Of a stretch of DNA of 44,464 nt, positions 30,221 to 41,495 are shown piece by piece. Position 1 is the first letter of the stretch; every line of letters begins with the position of its first letter. This DNA comes from an uncultured Pelagibacteraceae bacterium (GTDB taxonomy: Bacteria > Pseudomonadota > Alphaproteobacteria > Pelagibacterales > Pelagibacteraceae). A program made the position numbers and the translations under genes. The notes under the pieces are model-generated. The model saw only the letters and a list, made by a program, of their open reading frames with translations. It searched no databases and was not told the DNA's origin. Where the stretch lies: positions 1-44,464 of the forward strand of contig CACHYG010000006.1 of NCBI GenBank assembly GCA_902584015.1. Direction: 5' to 3'.

Positions 30221-31491
30221 TGAGTAGTCTACAATTAATTAAATCTAATAAACAAAACTTTTATTATTTTCTTTATTTGGGTCTTTTCCTGTTTTCTATA
30301 AGTATTTTAGATGTATCTTTAAATGCTTTTTTAAAATTAAACATTACGTCTTTTTTACCAGATATTTTAAGTATTTTTCTACCACTAATAATTGGTTTTA
30401 TTGGACTAAATTTTATAAGGACAGAGTATTCTGGGATAAAAAGTTTAGATTTAATTAATAAAAATATTAATACAAATAATTTTAATTCAATATTAACCTT
30501 GCTAATAATTTTTGCAATTATAAAGGCTACACCTCCATCATTAAGCTGGATGATATTTGATGCAAATATTTCTGGTGATACAAAAGAAGCTTGCACAGGT
30601 ACAGGCGCTTGTTGGACTTATGTTAAAGTTTGGTTAAGAAGATTTATGTATGGAATGTATCCTAATGATTTACACTGGAGAATTAATTTAGCATTCATTC
30701 TTGTAATTGCTCTAGGATTTTTTGGTTATTTCTTAAGAGATAACTTAAAAAAATACTTAGCATTATATTATGTAATTATTTATCCAATAATCGCATTTTT
30801 AGTTATATATTATTTAATCTCTGGCGGTTCTTTCGGATTGGTTTGGGTCGAAACAGGTGCATGGGGAGGTCTATCCTTAACATTTATTGTTTCTTTTTTC
30901 TGTTTAATTTTCTGTTTTCCTTTAGGAATGGTTTTAGCGTTAGGTAGGCGATCAAGTCTCCCAATGATACGATATATATCAATCGGCTATATTGAATTTT
31001 GGAGAGGTGTCCCTCTTATTACGGTTTTGTTTATGTCCTCAGTTATGTTTCCTATGTTTTTACCTGAAGATTTCTTTATGGATAAACTTGTAAGAGTAAT
31101 TATAGCTATTACACTTTTCGAAGGAGCTTATTGTGCCGAGGTTATAAGAGGAGGTTTACAAGCACTTCCAAGAGGTCAGTACGATGCTGCAAAATCCTTA
31201 GGAATGGGATATTGGAAGATGCATATATTTGTAATTTTACCTCAAGCTTTAAAATTAGTAATACCGGGAATTTGCAATACATTTTTAGCACTTGTTAAAG
31301 ATACTCCTTTAATTTTTGTTGTTGGATTAGCTGAATTAGCTGGAATGTTAGCTTTAGCAAAAACAAATCCTAAATGGTTAGGATTTGCTATGGAAGGGTA
31401 TGTATTTGCAGCTATAATTTTCTGGATAATTTGCTATGCTATGAGCAAATATAGTTATAACTTAGAAGCAAAATATAAAACTGAAAGATAA
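30220..31491 (+). CDS. aapM: General L-amino acid ABC transporter permease (AapM-like)
   Basis: [54 protein letters not shown]. Confidence 0.92.
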   Translation: MSSLQLIKSNKQNFYYFLYLGLFLFSISILDVSLNAFLKLNITSFLPDILSIFLPLIIGFIGLNFIRTEYSGIKSLDLINKNINTNNFNSILTLLIIFAIIKATPPSLSWMIFDANISGDTKEACTGTGACWTYVKVWLRRFMYGMYPNDLHWRINLAFILVIALGFFGYFLRDNLKKYLALYYVIIYPIIAFLVIYYLISGGSFGLVWVETGAWGGLSLTFIVSFFCLIFCFPLGMVLALGRRSSLPMIRYISIGYIEFWRGVPLITVLFMSSVMFPMFLPEDFFMDKLVRVIIAITLFEGAYCAEVIRGGLQALPRGQYDAAKSLGMGYWKMHIFVILPQALKLVIPGICNTFLALVKDTPLIFVVGLAELAGMLALAKTNPKWLGFAMEGYVFAAIIFWIICYAMSKYSYNLEAKYKTER

Positions 31492-31492
31492 A

Positions 31493-32227
31493 ATGTCTGA
31501 ACCAATAATTAAAATTGAAAATGTAAACAAATGGTTTGGAGATTTTCAAGTTTTAAAAGATATAAATTTAGATGTATCAGCTAAACAAAAAATTGTAGTT
31601 TGTGGTCCATCTGGATCTGGAAAATCAACTCTAATAAGATGCATTAATAGGTTAGAGGAACATCAAAAAGGCACTATAGTAGTTGATGGTACTGAACTTT
31701 CTGAAAATACAAAAAATATTGAGCAGGTTAGAGCAGAAGTAGGTATGGTTTTCCAACAATTTAACTTATTTCCACATTTATCTATTTTAGATAACTGTAC
31801 GTTAGCACCTATTTGGGTAAAAAAAATGCCTAAAAAAGAAGCACAAGATTTAGCAATGAAACAATTGGAACAAGTTCAAATTGCCGATCAAGCAAATAAG
31901 TTTCCAGGTCAATTATCTGGCGGCCAACAACAAAGATCTGCTATAGCACGTGCTTTATGTATGCAGCCCAAAATAATGCTTTTTGATGAACCAACATCAG
32001 CATTAGATCCAGAAATGATTAAAGAGGTTCTTGATGCTATGGTCAATTTAGCTAAGGGTGGTATGACAATGATCGTTGTCACTCATGAAATGGGTTTTGC
32101 AAAAGAGGTTGCTGATGAGGTTATTTTTATGGATGAGGGAATGATTGTAGAGAAAGCCGAGACTAAAGAATTTTTTGCAAATCCAAAAAGCGATAGAACT
32201 AAGCTATTTTTAAGTCAAATTTTATAA
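31493..32227 (+). CDS. aapP: General L-amino acid ABC transporter ATP-binding protein (AapP-like)
   Basis: Walker [13 protein letters not shown], signature [15 protein letters not shown], Walker [15 protein letters not shown]. Confidence 0.95.
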   Translation: MSEPIIKIENVNKWFGDFQVLKDINLDVSAKQKIVVCGPSGSGKSTLIRCINRLEEHQKGTIVVDGTELSENTKNIEQVRAEVGMVFQQFNLFPHLSILDNCTLAPIWVKKMPKKEAQDLAMKQLEQVQIADQANKFPGQLSGGQQQRSAIARALCMQPKIMLFDEPTSALDPEMIKEVLDAMVNLAKGGMTMIVVTHEMGFAKEVADEVIFMDEGMIVEKAETKEFFANPKSDRTKLFLSQIL

Positions 32228-32324
32228 TCAGTCTAAAATAGTTTACTTTATTTATAAATCCCAATTAGTCTTTTTTACCCCCTGTCAAGCCAATAAATAG
32301 GCTAAAAAAAAAATATTTTAGGGC

Positions 32325-32353
32325 TTGCATAAACTCTCAGATTAGAGTTCAAT
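32325..32353 (+). promoter_or_regulatory. Candidate promoter with embedded inverted-repeat operator upstream of XRE gene
   Basis: ttgcat, 17-nt spacer, ttcaat; spacer holds AACTCT-N6-AGAGTT (32332-32349). Confidence 0.4.
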
Positions 32354-32376
32354 CTTTATTTTTAAGAGGGGTCTTA

Positions 32377-32748
32377 ATGGAAGAAAATTTTAATAAACAC
32401 TTAGGTAATAAACTTAAGCTAAGAAGATTGGCACTTGGCTTAACACAAACTAAAGTAGCAAAAGCAATTAATGTTACATTTCAGCAAATACAAAAATACG
32501 AAAAGGGAACAAATGGAGTAAGTTCAATTAGACTGCTTCAATTATCAAACTATCTTAAAGTTCCAATAAACTATTTTTTCGAGGATTTTTCAGAATATGC
32601 GATTAATGCTGATAAAATAAAAGAAAATCATATGACAGTAAACTATAATTTTTTAATTAAGTTATACGCTGAATTAACACAAGATCAGAAAGTTAAATTT
32701 AGTAAAAATTTACAAGTTGCACAAATTGGTATTACAAAAACGGGGTAG
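32377..32748 (+). CDS. XRE/Cro-cI family helix-turn-helix transcriptional regulator
   Basis: LGNKLKLRRLALGLTQTKVAKAINVTFQQIQKYEKGTNGVSSIRLLQLSNYLKV HTH_3 domain. Confidence 0.88.
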   Translation: MEENFNKHLGNKLKLRRLALGLTQTKVAKAINVTFQQIQKYEKGTNGVSSIRLLQLSNYLKVPINYFFEDFSEYAINADKIKENHMTVNYNFLIKLYAELTQDQKVKFSKNLQVAQIGITKTG

Positions 32749-32751
32749 TTT

Positions 32752-32827
32752 TGGCTCCTCGGGCAGGACTCGAACCTGCGACCAATTGATTAACAGTCAA
32801 CTGCTCTACCAACTGAGCTACCGAGGA
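32752..32827 (-). tRNA. tRNA-Asn (anticodon GTT), CCA encoded
   Basis: Reverse complement tcctcggtagctcagttggtagagcagttgactgttaatcaattggtcgcaggttcgagtcctgcccgaggagcca. Confidence 0.95.
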
Positions 32828-32876
32828 ATATAAAATCAAAACTTACTTTTTTTTAAATTTAAAACAACTCTTTTTT

Positions 32877-32950
32877 TGGAGGTAACGCCCGGAATCGAAC
32901 CGGGATACAAGGATTTGCAATCCTCTGCGTAACCATTCCGCCACGTTACC
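32877..32950 (-). tRNA. tRNA-Cys (anticodon GCA), CCA encoded
   Basis: Reverse complement ggtaacgtggcggaatggttacgcagaggattgcaaatccttgtatcccggttcgattccgggcgttacctcca. Confidence 0.94.
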
Positions 32951-33076
32951 GTTTAAAAGGATAATAAATCAATTTAATATATGTTTATATAATTGATTTT
33001 TACAATTAGTCTATAAATTTCCACTTAAAATTGATTATTGTTTATTCGAACGATTAATTTATAAACAAAAAGGTAT

Positions 33077-35701
33077 ATGAGTTCAGATAAATATAATCAT
33101 AATGAAGTAGAAAATCGTATTTATTCATATTGGGTTAAAAACCAGTTATTTAAACCAAAAAAAAATAAGAAAAAATTCTCAATTGTAATACCTCCCCCAA
33201 ATGTAACTGGAAGTTTACATATGGGACACGCTTTAAATAATTCTATTCAAGACCTTTTAACCAGATTCCATAGAATGAACAATTATGAAACTTTATGGCA
33301 ACCAGGAACTGATCATGCAGGAATTGCCACTCAAGCCTTAGTAGAAAAAAAATTAGAAAAAGAGGGCATATTAAAAAACAATCTCGGGAGAGAAAATTTT
33401 ATAAACAAAGTCTGGGAATGGAAAAATCAATATGGGGATATTATTTTAAATCAATTAAAAAAATTGGGTTGCTCATGTGATTGGTCAAGGAATGCATTTA
33501 CTATGGATGATAATTTATCCGATAGTGTTATTCGAGTATTTGTAGAGCTTTATAAAAAAAAAATTATCTATAAATCCAAAAAATTGGTTAATTGGGATAC
33601 TGTATTAAAAACTGCTATTTCAGACCTAGAGGTTGACCAAAGAGAGGTAAACTCAAAATTATACTATATTAAATATCCTATTGATGACAGTAATGAATTT
33701 ATAACTATAGCCACAACTAGACCTGAAACAATGCTCGGAGATACTGCTGTCGCAGTAAATCCTAAAGATAAAAGGTTTAAAAAATATAAAAATAAAGATG
33801 TAAATTTACCTTTAACAGGAAGAAAAATAAAAATTATTTTTGATAATTATGCTGATCCAGAACAAGGTACAGGTGCTGTTAAAATAACCCCAGCTCACGA
33901 TTTCAATGATTACGATGTTGGCCAAAGAAATAAGCTTAAAACGATAAATATTTTTACAGATGACGGAAAAATTAACGATAATTGTCCTGAAAAATATCAA
34001 GGGCTAGATAGATTTGAGGCTAGAAAAATTATATTAGAGGATTTAAAAAATCTTAACTTATTTGTTAAAGAAGAAAGCATTAAAAATAAAGTTCCATATG
34101 GCGATAGATCAAATTCTATAATTGAACCTTACTTGACTGAACAATGGTTTGCTGATGCAAAAAAACTTTCTATAAAAGCAAAAAAAATTGTTAAATCAAA
34201 AAAAACAAATTTTTTTCCTGAAAATTGGTCGAAGACATATTTTCAATGGATGAATAATATCGAACCTTGGTGTATTTCAAGACAACTGTGGTGGGGTCAC
34301 CAAATACCAGCGTGGTATGGTCCTGATAAAAAAATCTTTGTTGCTCTTAATGAAAAAGAAGCAAAAAAAGATGCTAAAAAATTTTATAAAAAAGATGTTG
34401 AATTAAAAAGAGATCCTGATGTTTTAGATACTTGGTTTTCATCTGGTTTATGGCCATTTGCTACATTAGGCTGGAATACCAAAGATCCTTATCTTAAAAA
34501 ATTTTATCCAACGTCTGTGTTGGTTACTGGCTTTGATATTATATTTTTTTGGGTTGCGAGAATGATTATGTTTGGAATGGAATTTATTAAAAAAGAACCT
34601 TTTAAAGATATTTATGTTCACGCTTTAGTTAGAGATGAAAAAGGTCAAAAAATGTCGAAATCAAAAGGTAATGTCATTGATCCTTTAGATTTAATAGAAA
34701 AGTATAGCGCTGATGCACTGAGGTTTACTCTTTTATCCATGGCTTCCCCAGGAAGAGATGTGAAGTTATCAGAGGACAGAGTAAAAGGTAATAGGAATTT
34801 TCTTAATAAATTATGGAATGTAAATAATTTTTTAATTCATAATAAATGTAATATCAAAAATTCTAAAAAATCCCCCAAAGCAAAAATAAATATTAATAAA
34901 TGGATATATTCAGAATTGGTTCAAACAAAAATAGTTGTAGAAAAGAATATTAAAGACTATCGATTTGATGAAGCAGCTCGTAATATATACCAATTTGTAT
35001 GGCATTCGTATTGTGATTGGTATTTAGAATTAAGTAAAACAATTTTAAATTCAAATAATAAAAATGATATTAAAGAAACTAAAGAAATTGCTAGTTTTGT
35101 TTTTAAAGAAATTTTGGTTTTACTTCATCCATTCATACCTTTTATCACTGAAGAGATATGGCTTAAAAATAAATTGGACAATTTGAATAAAGATTATTTA
35201 ATGTATTCTAATTGGATTGCAGATAAGTCTAAAAAAGAAAAATTTACAGATGTTGAAAATATTATAGATTTTATCACAGCAGTTAGATCATTTAAGAATG
35301 AACTAAGCATTAGCCCAGGCTCATACGTTGATATTTCACTTGGTGGAATTAACAAAAAGAATAAAGCTTTTTTTACTAAGAACGACACGATAATTAAAAG
35401 GCTAGGAAGAATAACAAATTTTATTGATAAAGATAAGAATAAGCCATCTGCATCATTAGTAATAAAAGGAAATGTTTTTAAACTTTATTTTGAGGAAAAT
35501 GTTGATTTAAATGTAATTAAAGAAAACCTTCTAAGCAAACAGTCAAAATATCAAGCAGAAATGGATAAAATTTCCTCTAGATTAAAGAATAAAGATTTTG
35601 TAAAGCGTGCTCCAAAACATATTGTTGACCAAGAAAAAAGTAATTATAATAATTTAGGAAATGATATAAAAAAATTATCAGCTACAGTAAAAAGTTTATA
35701 A
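33077..35701 (+). CDS. valS: Valyl-tRNA synthetase
   Basis: [46 protein letters not shown]. Confidence 0.97.
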   Translation: MSSDKYNHNEVENRIYSYWVKNQLFKPKKNKKKFSIVIPPPNVTGSLHMGHALNNSIQDLLTRFHRMNNYETLWQPGTDHAGIATQALVEKKLEKEGILKNNLGRENFINKVWEWKNQYGDIILNQLKKLGCSCDWSRNAFTMDDNLSDSVIRVFVELYKKKIIYKSKKLVNWDTVLKTAISDLEVDQREVNSKLYYIKYPIDDSNEFITIATTRPETMLGDTAVAVNPKDKRFKKYKNKDVNLPLTGRKIKIIFDNYADPEQGTGAVKITPAHDFNDYDVGQRNKLKTINIFTDDGKINDNCPEKYQGLDRFEARKIILEDLKNLNLFVKEESIKNKVPYGDRSNSIIEPYLTEQWFADAKKLSIKAKKIVKSKKTNFFPENWSKTYFQWMNNIEPWCISRQLWWGHQIPAWYGPDKKIFVALNEKEAKKDAKKFYKKDVELKRDPDVLDTWFSSGLWPFATLGWNTKDPYLKKFYPTSVLVTGFDIIFFWVARMIMFGMEFIKKEPFKDIYVHALVRDEKGQKMSKSKGNVIDPLDLIEKYSADALRFTLLSMASPGRDVKLSEDRVKGNRNFLNKLWNVNNFLIHNKCNIKNSKKSPKAKININKWIYSELVQTKIVVEKNIKDYRFDEAARNIYQFVWHSYCDWYLELSKTILNSNNKNDIKETKEIASFVFKEILVLLHPFIPFITEEIWLKNKLDNLNKDYLMYSNWIADKSKKEKFTDVENIIDFITAVRSFKNELSISPGSYVDISLGGINKKNKAFFTKNDTIIKRLGRITNFIDKDKNKPSASLVIKGNVFKLYFEENVDLNVIKENLLSKQSKYQAEMDKISSRLKNKDFVKRAPKHIVDQEKSNYNNLGNDIKKLSATVKSL

Positions 35702-37419
35702 TGCCAAAATTTAATAAAAAAAAATTACCTAGTCGTCATACATCAGTAGGTCCCGACAAAGCACCACAAAGATCGTTTTATTATGCAATGGATTTAACCG
35801 AAAAAGATGTTGCAAAACCTTTTGTAGGTGTTGTTTCAACATGGAACGAGGCTGCTCCTTGTAACATTGCTTTGATGAGACAAGCACAGTCTGTTAAAAA
35901 AGGCGTTCATCAAGCAGGTGGAACACCAAGAGAATTTTGTACAATTACTGTAACAGACGGTATAGCAATGGGGCACGAAGGTATGAAGTCGTCGTTGATA
36001 TCTAGAGATGTAATCGCTGATTCTACTGAGTTAACTGTTAGAGGACATTGTTACGATGCACTAGTTGGTGTAGCTGGTTGTGATAAGTCATTACCAGGTT
36101 TGATGATGGCCATGGTTCGTTTGAACGTACCAAGTGTATTTATTTATGGTGGATCTATATTGCCAGGAAGATTTAATGGTAAAGATGTAACTGTAGTCGA
36201 TGTTTTTGAAGGTGTTGGAAAATACTCATCAGGAAAAATGTCTGCAAATGCATTAAGAAAATTAGAACTTAAAGCTTGTCCAAGTGCAGGTGCTTGCGGG
36301 GGTCAATTTACAGCAAATACTATGGCATGTGTTTCAGAGGCAATTGGTTTAGCTTTACCTTATTCTGCAGGAACTCCAGCACCATATACCCAAAGAGATT
36401 CTTACGCTTTAAAAAGTGGAAAAGCAGTAATGAGTTTATTAGAAAAAAAAATTAGACCAAGAGACATTGTTACAAAAAAATCTTTAGAAAATGCAGCCAC
36501 TATTGTTGCTGCAACAGGTGGATCTACTAATGCTGCATTACATTTACCAGCACTTGCAAATGAAGCTGGAATTAAATTTGATTTAATGGATGTTGCAAGA
36601 ATTTTTAAAAAAACACCTTATCTAGCTGATCTTAAACCTGGTGGAAAGTATGTAGCAAAAGATATGTGGAAGGCAGGTGGTGTTCCAATGTTATTGAAAA
36701 CACTTTTAGATGGTGGATACATCCATGGTGATTGCATGACTGTTACAGGTAAAACTATGAGACAGAATTTAAAAAATGTTAAATTTAACAAAAATCAAAA
36801 AGTTATGAGGACATACAATCAACCATTATCTCCTGATGGCGGTGTGGTCGGTTTAAAAGGAAATTTAGCACCCGATGGAGCTATTGTTAAAGTAGCTGGT
36901 TTAAAAAGATTACAATTTACTGGTAAGGCAAGATGTTTTGATACAGAAGAAGCTGCTTACAAAGCTGTTAAAAATAAAAAATATAAAGACGGCGATATCA
37001 TTATAATTAGATACGAAGGCCCTAAAGGTGGTCCAGGTATGAGAGAAATGCTTCAAACAACAGGAGCAATCTACGGACAAGGGAAGGGTGAAAAAGTTGC
37101 ACTAATCACAGATGGAAGATTTTCAGGAGCAACAAGAGGATTTTGCATCGGACATGTAGGACCAGAAGCATCAGTTGGAGGACCAATAGCTTTATTAAGG
37201 AATGGAGATATTATTGATCTAGATGCTAAGAAAGGAACAATAAATGTTCGTTTGTCTAAAAAAGAATTAGCAAAAAGAAGAAAAAAATGGAAACCAAAGA
37301 AGATTAATTTTGGTAATGGAACACTTTGGAAGTACGCACAAACTGTTGGACCTGCATACCTTGGGGCGCCTACACATCCAGGTGCAAAAGAAGAAGTCAG
37401 GACATACGCAGATATTTAA
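35701..37419 (+). CDS. ilvD: Dihydroxy-acid dehydratase
   Basis: [67 protein letters not shown]. Confidence 0.97.
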   Translation: MPKFNKKKLPSRHTSVGPDKAPQRSFYYAMDLTEKDVAKPFVGVVSTWNEAAPCNIALMRQAQSVKKGVHQAGGTPREFCTITVTDGIAMGHEGMKSSLISRDVIADSTELTVRGHCYDALVGVAGCDKSLPGLMMAMVRLNVPSVFIYGGSILPGRFNGKDVTVVDVFEGVGKYSSGKMSANALRKLELKACPSAGACGGQFTANTMACVSEAIGLALPYSAGTPAPYTQRDSYALKSGKAVMSLLEKKIRPRDIVTKKSLENAATIVAATGGSTNAALHLPALANEAGIKFDLMDVARIFKKTPYLADLKPGGKYVAKDMWKAGGVPMLLKTLLDGGYIHGDCMTVTGKTMRQNLKNVKFNKNQKVMRTYNQPLSPDGGVVGLKGNLAPDGAIVKVAGLKRLQFTGKARCFDTEEAAYKAVKNKKYKDGDIIIIRYEGPKGGPGMREMLQTTGAIYGQGKGEKVALITDGRFSGATRGFCIGHVGPEASVGGPIALLRNGDIIDLDAKKGTINVRLSKKELAKRRKKWKPKKINFGNGTLWKYAQTVGPAYLGAPTHPGAKEEVRTYADI

Positions 37420-38624
37420 TGAAAATAAGACCTGTTATTTTATGTGGTGGAGCTGGTACTAGGCTCTGGCCCAAAGGATCAAAGCATCAAGCAAAACAAT
37501 TTATCGATTTTGGTGGTTGGACACTAATTAACAAAACTTTTGAGAGAATTAAAAATAATATCTACGATTATCCCATCATCAGCACAAATGCTAAGTATAT
37601 TAAAGAAGTTAAAAAGGCTTTAAAAAAAAGTAAAATAAAAAAATTTAAGATTGTTTTAGAACCGGCAAAAAAAAATACAGCCCCAGCTATATTAACTTCG
37701 GCACTAATAAAAGACATCCCAAATAGTCAGCCTTTAATGTATTTTACTGCAGATCACTTAATTGAAAATCCAAATAAATTAAATAAAGAAATAAACAAAA
37801 ATAAATCTAATCTTGATAATAAAAATGTATTTATTTTTGGTATTAAACCAACTAACCCATCTAGCGAATACGGATATTTTTTAACCAAAAAAGATAAAAG
37901 AAATATCAATAAAGTCACAAGATTTATTGAAAAACCAAAGCCTACAAAAGCAAAGCAAGTTATTAAAAAAAAGGGATACTGGAATTCTGGCATGTTTTTT
38001 TTAAGAAAAGACTCAATCATTAATAATTTTAAAAAGTTTCAACCAAAAACTTACAAAAATTGTTTAGCATCAGTTCATAAGTCAAAATATCGAAATAACA
38101 TATATTATCTAAATAAATCTTCATTCATTAAGTCAATTGAAAAATCTTTTGATTATGCAATTTTAGAAAAAACAAAAAATATAAATGCGATTAAATTGGA
38201 TATTCCATGGTCTGATTTAGGTAGCTGGAAAGAAATCTGTAAAATGTATGGAAAAAACAAATCTAAATATTTTAAAAAGAAAAATGTTTTTTATAGACCA
38301 TGGGGTAGCTATACAAATTTATATAATGGTAAAAATTTTTTAATAAAGGAATTGTATGTTAAATCTAAAGGTATCTTAAGTCTTCAAAAGCATTTTCATA
38401 GATCAGAACACTGGCTAGTTACTCAAGGAAAACCTAAAATAACATTAAATAAAAAGGTATTTTATAAAAAAGTAAATGAAGCTACATTCATTCCACTAGG
38501 GGCCATTCATAGAATTGAAAATCCTTTTAAAAAGCCTGTTAAAATTATTGAAGCGCAACTTGGTTCAATATTAAAGGAAACCGATATTGTGAGATACCAA
38601 GATATTTATGGTAGAATAAAATAA
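37419..38624 (+). CDS. manC: Mannose-1-phosphate guanylyltransferase / mannose-6-phosphate isomerase type II (ManC-like)
   Basis: VILCGGAGTRLWPKGSKHQAKQF pyrophosphorylase motif, FIEKPKPTKA, C-terminal cupin QKHFHRSEHWLVTQGKP; start revised to MKIRP (TAATG overlap with ilvD). Confidence 0.88.
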   Translation: MKIRPVILCGGAGTRLWPKGSKHQAKQFIDFGGWTLINKTFERIKNNIYDYPIISTNAKYIKEVKKALKKSKIKKFKIVLEPAKKNTAPAILTSALIKDIPNSQPLMYFTADHLIENPNKLNKEINKNKSNLDNKNVFIFGIKPTNPSSEYGYFLTKKDKRNINKVTRFIEKPKPTKAKQVIKKKGYWNSGMFFLRKDSIINNFKKFQPKTYKNCLASVHKSKYRNNIYYLNKSSFIKSIEKSFDYAILEKTKNINAIKLDIPWSDLGSWKEICKMYGKNKSKYFKKKNVFYRPWGSYTNLYNGKNFLIKELYVKSKGILSLQKHFHRSEHWLVTQGKPKITLNKKVFYKKVNEATFIPLGAIHRIENPFKKPVKIIEAQLGSILKETDIVRYQDIYGRIK

Positions 38625-39509
38625 TTATTTTACAAGAAAATTCATTTTTTTATTTGACTGATTTAAATGAATTTTTTTATATGAACCAAAATTATCCCCG
38701 TCAATTTGAACAGGTATTAAATCATTTCCTTCAATAGTGATATTTTGAGAATAAGTAGTAATAACATTTTTGTTTTTACTTAAGTCGCCATTAAGGATTA
38801 TTAAAAATATGGAATATAATAAATTGATTCTAGTCAAATCCTTAAATATATAAGTAACTAATTTATCTTCAAAAATATTTGTTTTATTTATTTTATGATG
38901 GCCAGCGTAATATTTGGTATTTGAGGATAATATCCAGTCTGCTTGATAAAATTGTCCATCAAAAGTAACATTTAATTTTTTATTATTCATAAATAAGAAA
39001 TACTGAAAACCCTTGATGCCGAATATAATTTTACCAAGAATCTTTTTAATTTTTGAATTAATTGAATGAACAATTTTTGCATCCCATCCTATACCAGCCA
39101 TTAAAAAGAAATAACTTTCGTTAATTTTTACAAGATTAGAGGTTTTATAATTGTTTGAAATCAATACATTAACTATATCATCAACTTTTTTATTCATTGA
39201 TAATTCAGCTTGAAGTAAATTTGCTGTACCAGCGGGTATATAACCTATGGCAAAATCGTGTTTAAAGTTAAAATCATTTTTAATTAGTTCATTAATTGCA
39301 AAAGATACCGATCCATCGCCACCAGCTATTATTAGTCGATCGTATTTTTTTTGATTAAAATTTCTAAAAATTTCTTTAGCTTGATTTGTTGTTTTTGTCT
39401 CAAAGTAGTCTACAGAATTATTTTCTTTTAACTTAGATAAAACTCTATTTATGAATTGTGATTTTCTTCCTGAAGAAGAGTTTAGATTATAAATTAAACA
39501 ATATAACAT
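38625..39509 (-). CDS. Diacylglycerol kinase-family (DagK/YegS-like) lipid kinase
   Basis: IAGGDGSVSFAINEL and GYIPAGTANLLQAEL DAGK catalytic motifs. Confidence 0.85.
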   Translation of the reverse strand: MLYCLIYNLNSSSGRKSQFINRVLSKLKENNSVDYFETKTTNQAKEIFRNFNQKKYDRLIIAGGDGSVSFAINELIKNDFNFKHDFAIGYIPAGTANLLQAELSMNKKVDDIVNVLISNNYKTSNLVKINESYFFLMAGIGWDAKIVHSINSKIKKILGKIIFGIKGFQYFLFMNNKKLNVTFDGQFYQADWILSSNTKYYAGHHKINKTNIFEDKLVTYIFKDLTRINLLYSIFLIILNGDLSKNKNVITTYSQNITIEGNDLIPVQIDGDNFGSYKKIHLNQSNKKMNFLVK

Positions 39510-39529
39510 AATTATTTCTTAAATAATTT

Positions 39530-39547
39530 TTAACAAATTTGTAACAT
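39530..39547. promoter_or_regulatory. Pho-box-like repeat (11-bp phase) between dagK-like and plcP-like genes
   Basis: TTAACAA-ATTT-GTAACAT; reverse strand ATGTTAC-AAAT-TTGTTAA. Confidence 0.5.
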
Positions 39548-39574
39548 TTGAATGAGATAAGAATTACATGATTC

Positions 39575-39592
39575 GTGTTACAGTTGTGTTAA
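39575..39592. promoter_or_regulatory. Second Pho-box-like repeat, inverted relative to the first
   Basis: GTGTTAC-AGTT-GTGTTAA, 11-bp phase. Confidence 0.5.
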
Positions 39593-39607
39593 AAAAAAGA
39601 TTTTTAA

Positions 39608-40420
39608 ATGCCTAATATATTAAAATATAAGAGTATATTTATTTCTGATTTGCATTTAGGTACCAAAGGTTGTCAGGCGAATAAAATTTTAGAGTTTTTT
39701 AAAAATTCAAGATCTGAAAATCTTTATCTTGTAGGAGACATTATTGATATCTGGGCAATGCAAAAAAGTTTTTTTTGGCCTCAAGAACATAATGATGTAA
39801 TCCAAAAAATTTTAAGAAAAGCAAGACATGGGACTAAAGTGTTCTACATAATGGGTAATCATGACGAGATGTTAAGGAAATTTATTCCAATGCATTTTGG
39901 TGACATTCATATGTTAAATAGAGTAATTCATGAAACAAATAATGGAAAAAAATATGTTGTTGTCCATGGTGATGCTTGGGATGGAGTAATGAAACATGCT
40001 AAATGGTTATCTAAAATTGGATCAATAGCATATAATTTATTGTTACAATTTAATGTAATAATTAACTTTTTTAGAAGGTTGAGAGGAAAAGAATATTGGT
40101 CCCTTGCAAAATTTTTAAAGTATAAAGTCAAAAACGCAGTCAAATATATTGGTGAATATGAAAAAACAGTTTCAGATTATGCAAAAAGAAAAAAGTTTGA
40201 TGGAATAATTTGTGGTCACATCCATCATGCTGAGGATAGAGATTTTAATGGTGTCAATTATTTAAATTGTGGAGACTGGGTTGAATCTTGTACTGCATTA
40301 GCTGAAAATTATGATGGTAGTTTTGAAATATTATATTGGGATAAAATAAGAGAACAATATTTAGACACTAAAGATATAATTAAACCTATTAAAACTGAAG
40401 ACTTAAAAAAAGCTTCATAG
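39608..40420 (+). CDS. plcP: Metallophosphoesterase of the UDP-2,3-diacylglucosamine hydrolase-like family; probable PlcP-type phospholipase C
   Basis: Metallophosphatase motifs SDLHLGTKG, GDIIDIW, GNHDEM, VHGDAWD, GHIHHAE; lipid-A step already covered by lpxI; next to GT4 and DAG kinase. Confidence 0.75.
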   Translation: MPNILKYKSIFISDLHLGTKGCQANKILEFFKNSRSENLYLVGDIIDIWAMQKSFFWPQEHNDVIQKILRKARHGTKVFYIMGNHDEMLRKFIPMHFGDIHMLNRVIHETNNGKKYVVVHGDAWDGVMKHAKWLSKIGSIAYNLLLQFNVIINFFRRLRGKEYWSLAKFLKYKVKNAVKYIGEYEKTVSDYAKRKKFDGIICGHIHHAEDRDFNGVNYLNCGDWVESCTALAENYDGSFEILYWDKIREQYLDTKDIIKPIKTEDLKKAS

Positions 40421-40423
40421 TTA

Positions 40424-41431
40424 ATGAAAATTTTAATTGCTACAGATGCATATTTTCCACAAGTAAATGGTGTCGTAAGAACCTTGCATGAAACAGGTAA
40501 TATCTTAAAAGAACAAGGTAATACTATAGAATATATTACTCCAAATTTATTTTTAACCTTTCCGATGCCTAAATATAATGAAATAAGGTTATCTATAAAT
40601 GTATGGCCAAGAGTTGGTAGTTTAATAAAGAAAATCAAACCTGATGCAATTCATATCGCTACCGAAGGTCCCATTGGGATTATGGCAAGAAGATATTGTT
40701 TAAAAAATAATCTAAAATTTACTACGAGTTTTCATACAAGGTTTGATAAATATCTTAAACTATACTTTCCAATTATACCTGCAAAATGGGCTGAAAAATT
40801 CTTAGCAAACTTTCATAATAAGGCTGAGAGAATTTTAGTAACAACAGAATCTATGAGAAAAGAATTAATCGATATAGGTATAGATAATAATAAAATGATT
40901 ACTTGGACCAGAGGAGGAAATCACGGAGCTTTTAAAAAACCTCAAAAAATTAATTTACCCCACAAAAGACCAATTTGGATTTATGTTGGAAGAGTTGCTG
41001 TTGAGAAAAATATAAGAGCTTTTTTAGAATGTGATTTAGAAGGTACAAAAATAATAATAGGAAAAGGACCCGATTTAAAAAAATTAAAAGAAGAATTCCC
41101 TAGAGATATATTTTTAGGAGAAAAAACAAATGGTGTACTTGCATCATATTTTGCATCTTCTGATGTTTTTGTATTCCCTAGTAAAACAGATACATTTGGA
41201 ATTGTAGTTACTGAGGCTTTAAATTGCGGTACGCCTGTTGCTGCGTATCCCGTTCCAGGTCCTAAAGATATTTTTGAAGGCTCCAAAATAGATTGTCTAG
41301 ATAATGATCTTAAAGTTTCAGCTTATAAAGCTTTAAAAGTTGATCGAAATGATTGTCTTGAATTTGCAAAAAAATTCACATGGGAAGAAACAGCAAAAAT
41401 ATTTTTTAATAATATTTCACCAAATCGTTAG
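40424..41431 (+). CDS. GT4-family glycosyltransferase (candidate Agt-type diacylglycerol glycosyltransferase)
   Basis: DAYFPQVNGVVRTLHET, YVGRVAVEKNIRAFLE, FVFPSKTDTFGIVVTEALNCGTPVAAYPVPGP. Confidence 0.85.
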   Translation: MKILIATDAYFPQVNGVVRTLHETGNILKEQGNTIEYITPNLFLTFPMPKYNEIRLSINVWPRVGSLIKKIKPDAIHIATEGPIGIMARRYCLKNNLKFTTSFHTRFDKYLKLYFPIIPAKWAEKFLANFHNKAERILVTTESMRKELIDIGIDNNKMITWTRGGNHGAFKKPQKINLPHKRPIWIYVGRVAVEKNIRAFLECDLEGTKIIIGKGPDLKKLKEEFPRDIFLGEKTNGVLASYFASSDVFVFPSKTDTFGIVVTEALNCGTPVAAYPVPGPKDIFEGSKIDCLDNDLKVSAYKALKVDRNDCLEFAKKFTWEETAKIFFNNISPNR

Positions 41432-41495
41432 CTAATTTTTCTTAATTTGTTTGCATTAAAAAGTGTAATGATGCAAAATTAACCTATCTAAATTT

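Noticed and set aside
32287-32303. agcc-N8-ggct inverted repeat before an A-run downstream of aapP
   Set aside because: Short stem and poly-A on the wrong side for a + strand terminator
37326-37418. N-terminal extension of the manC ORF ([18 protein letters not shown]...)
   Set aside because: Out-of-frame read-through of the ilvD 3' end; genuine start is the ATG at 37419 overlapping the ilvD stop
39608-40420. Calling the metallophosphoesterase LpxH
   Set aside because: Family resemblance is real, but lpxI is present in the lpx operon and the neighbourhood is Pho/glycolipid; PlcP is the better call
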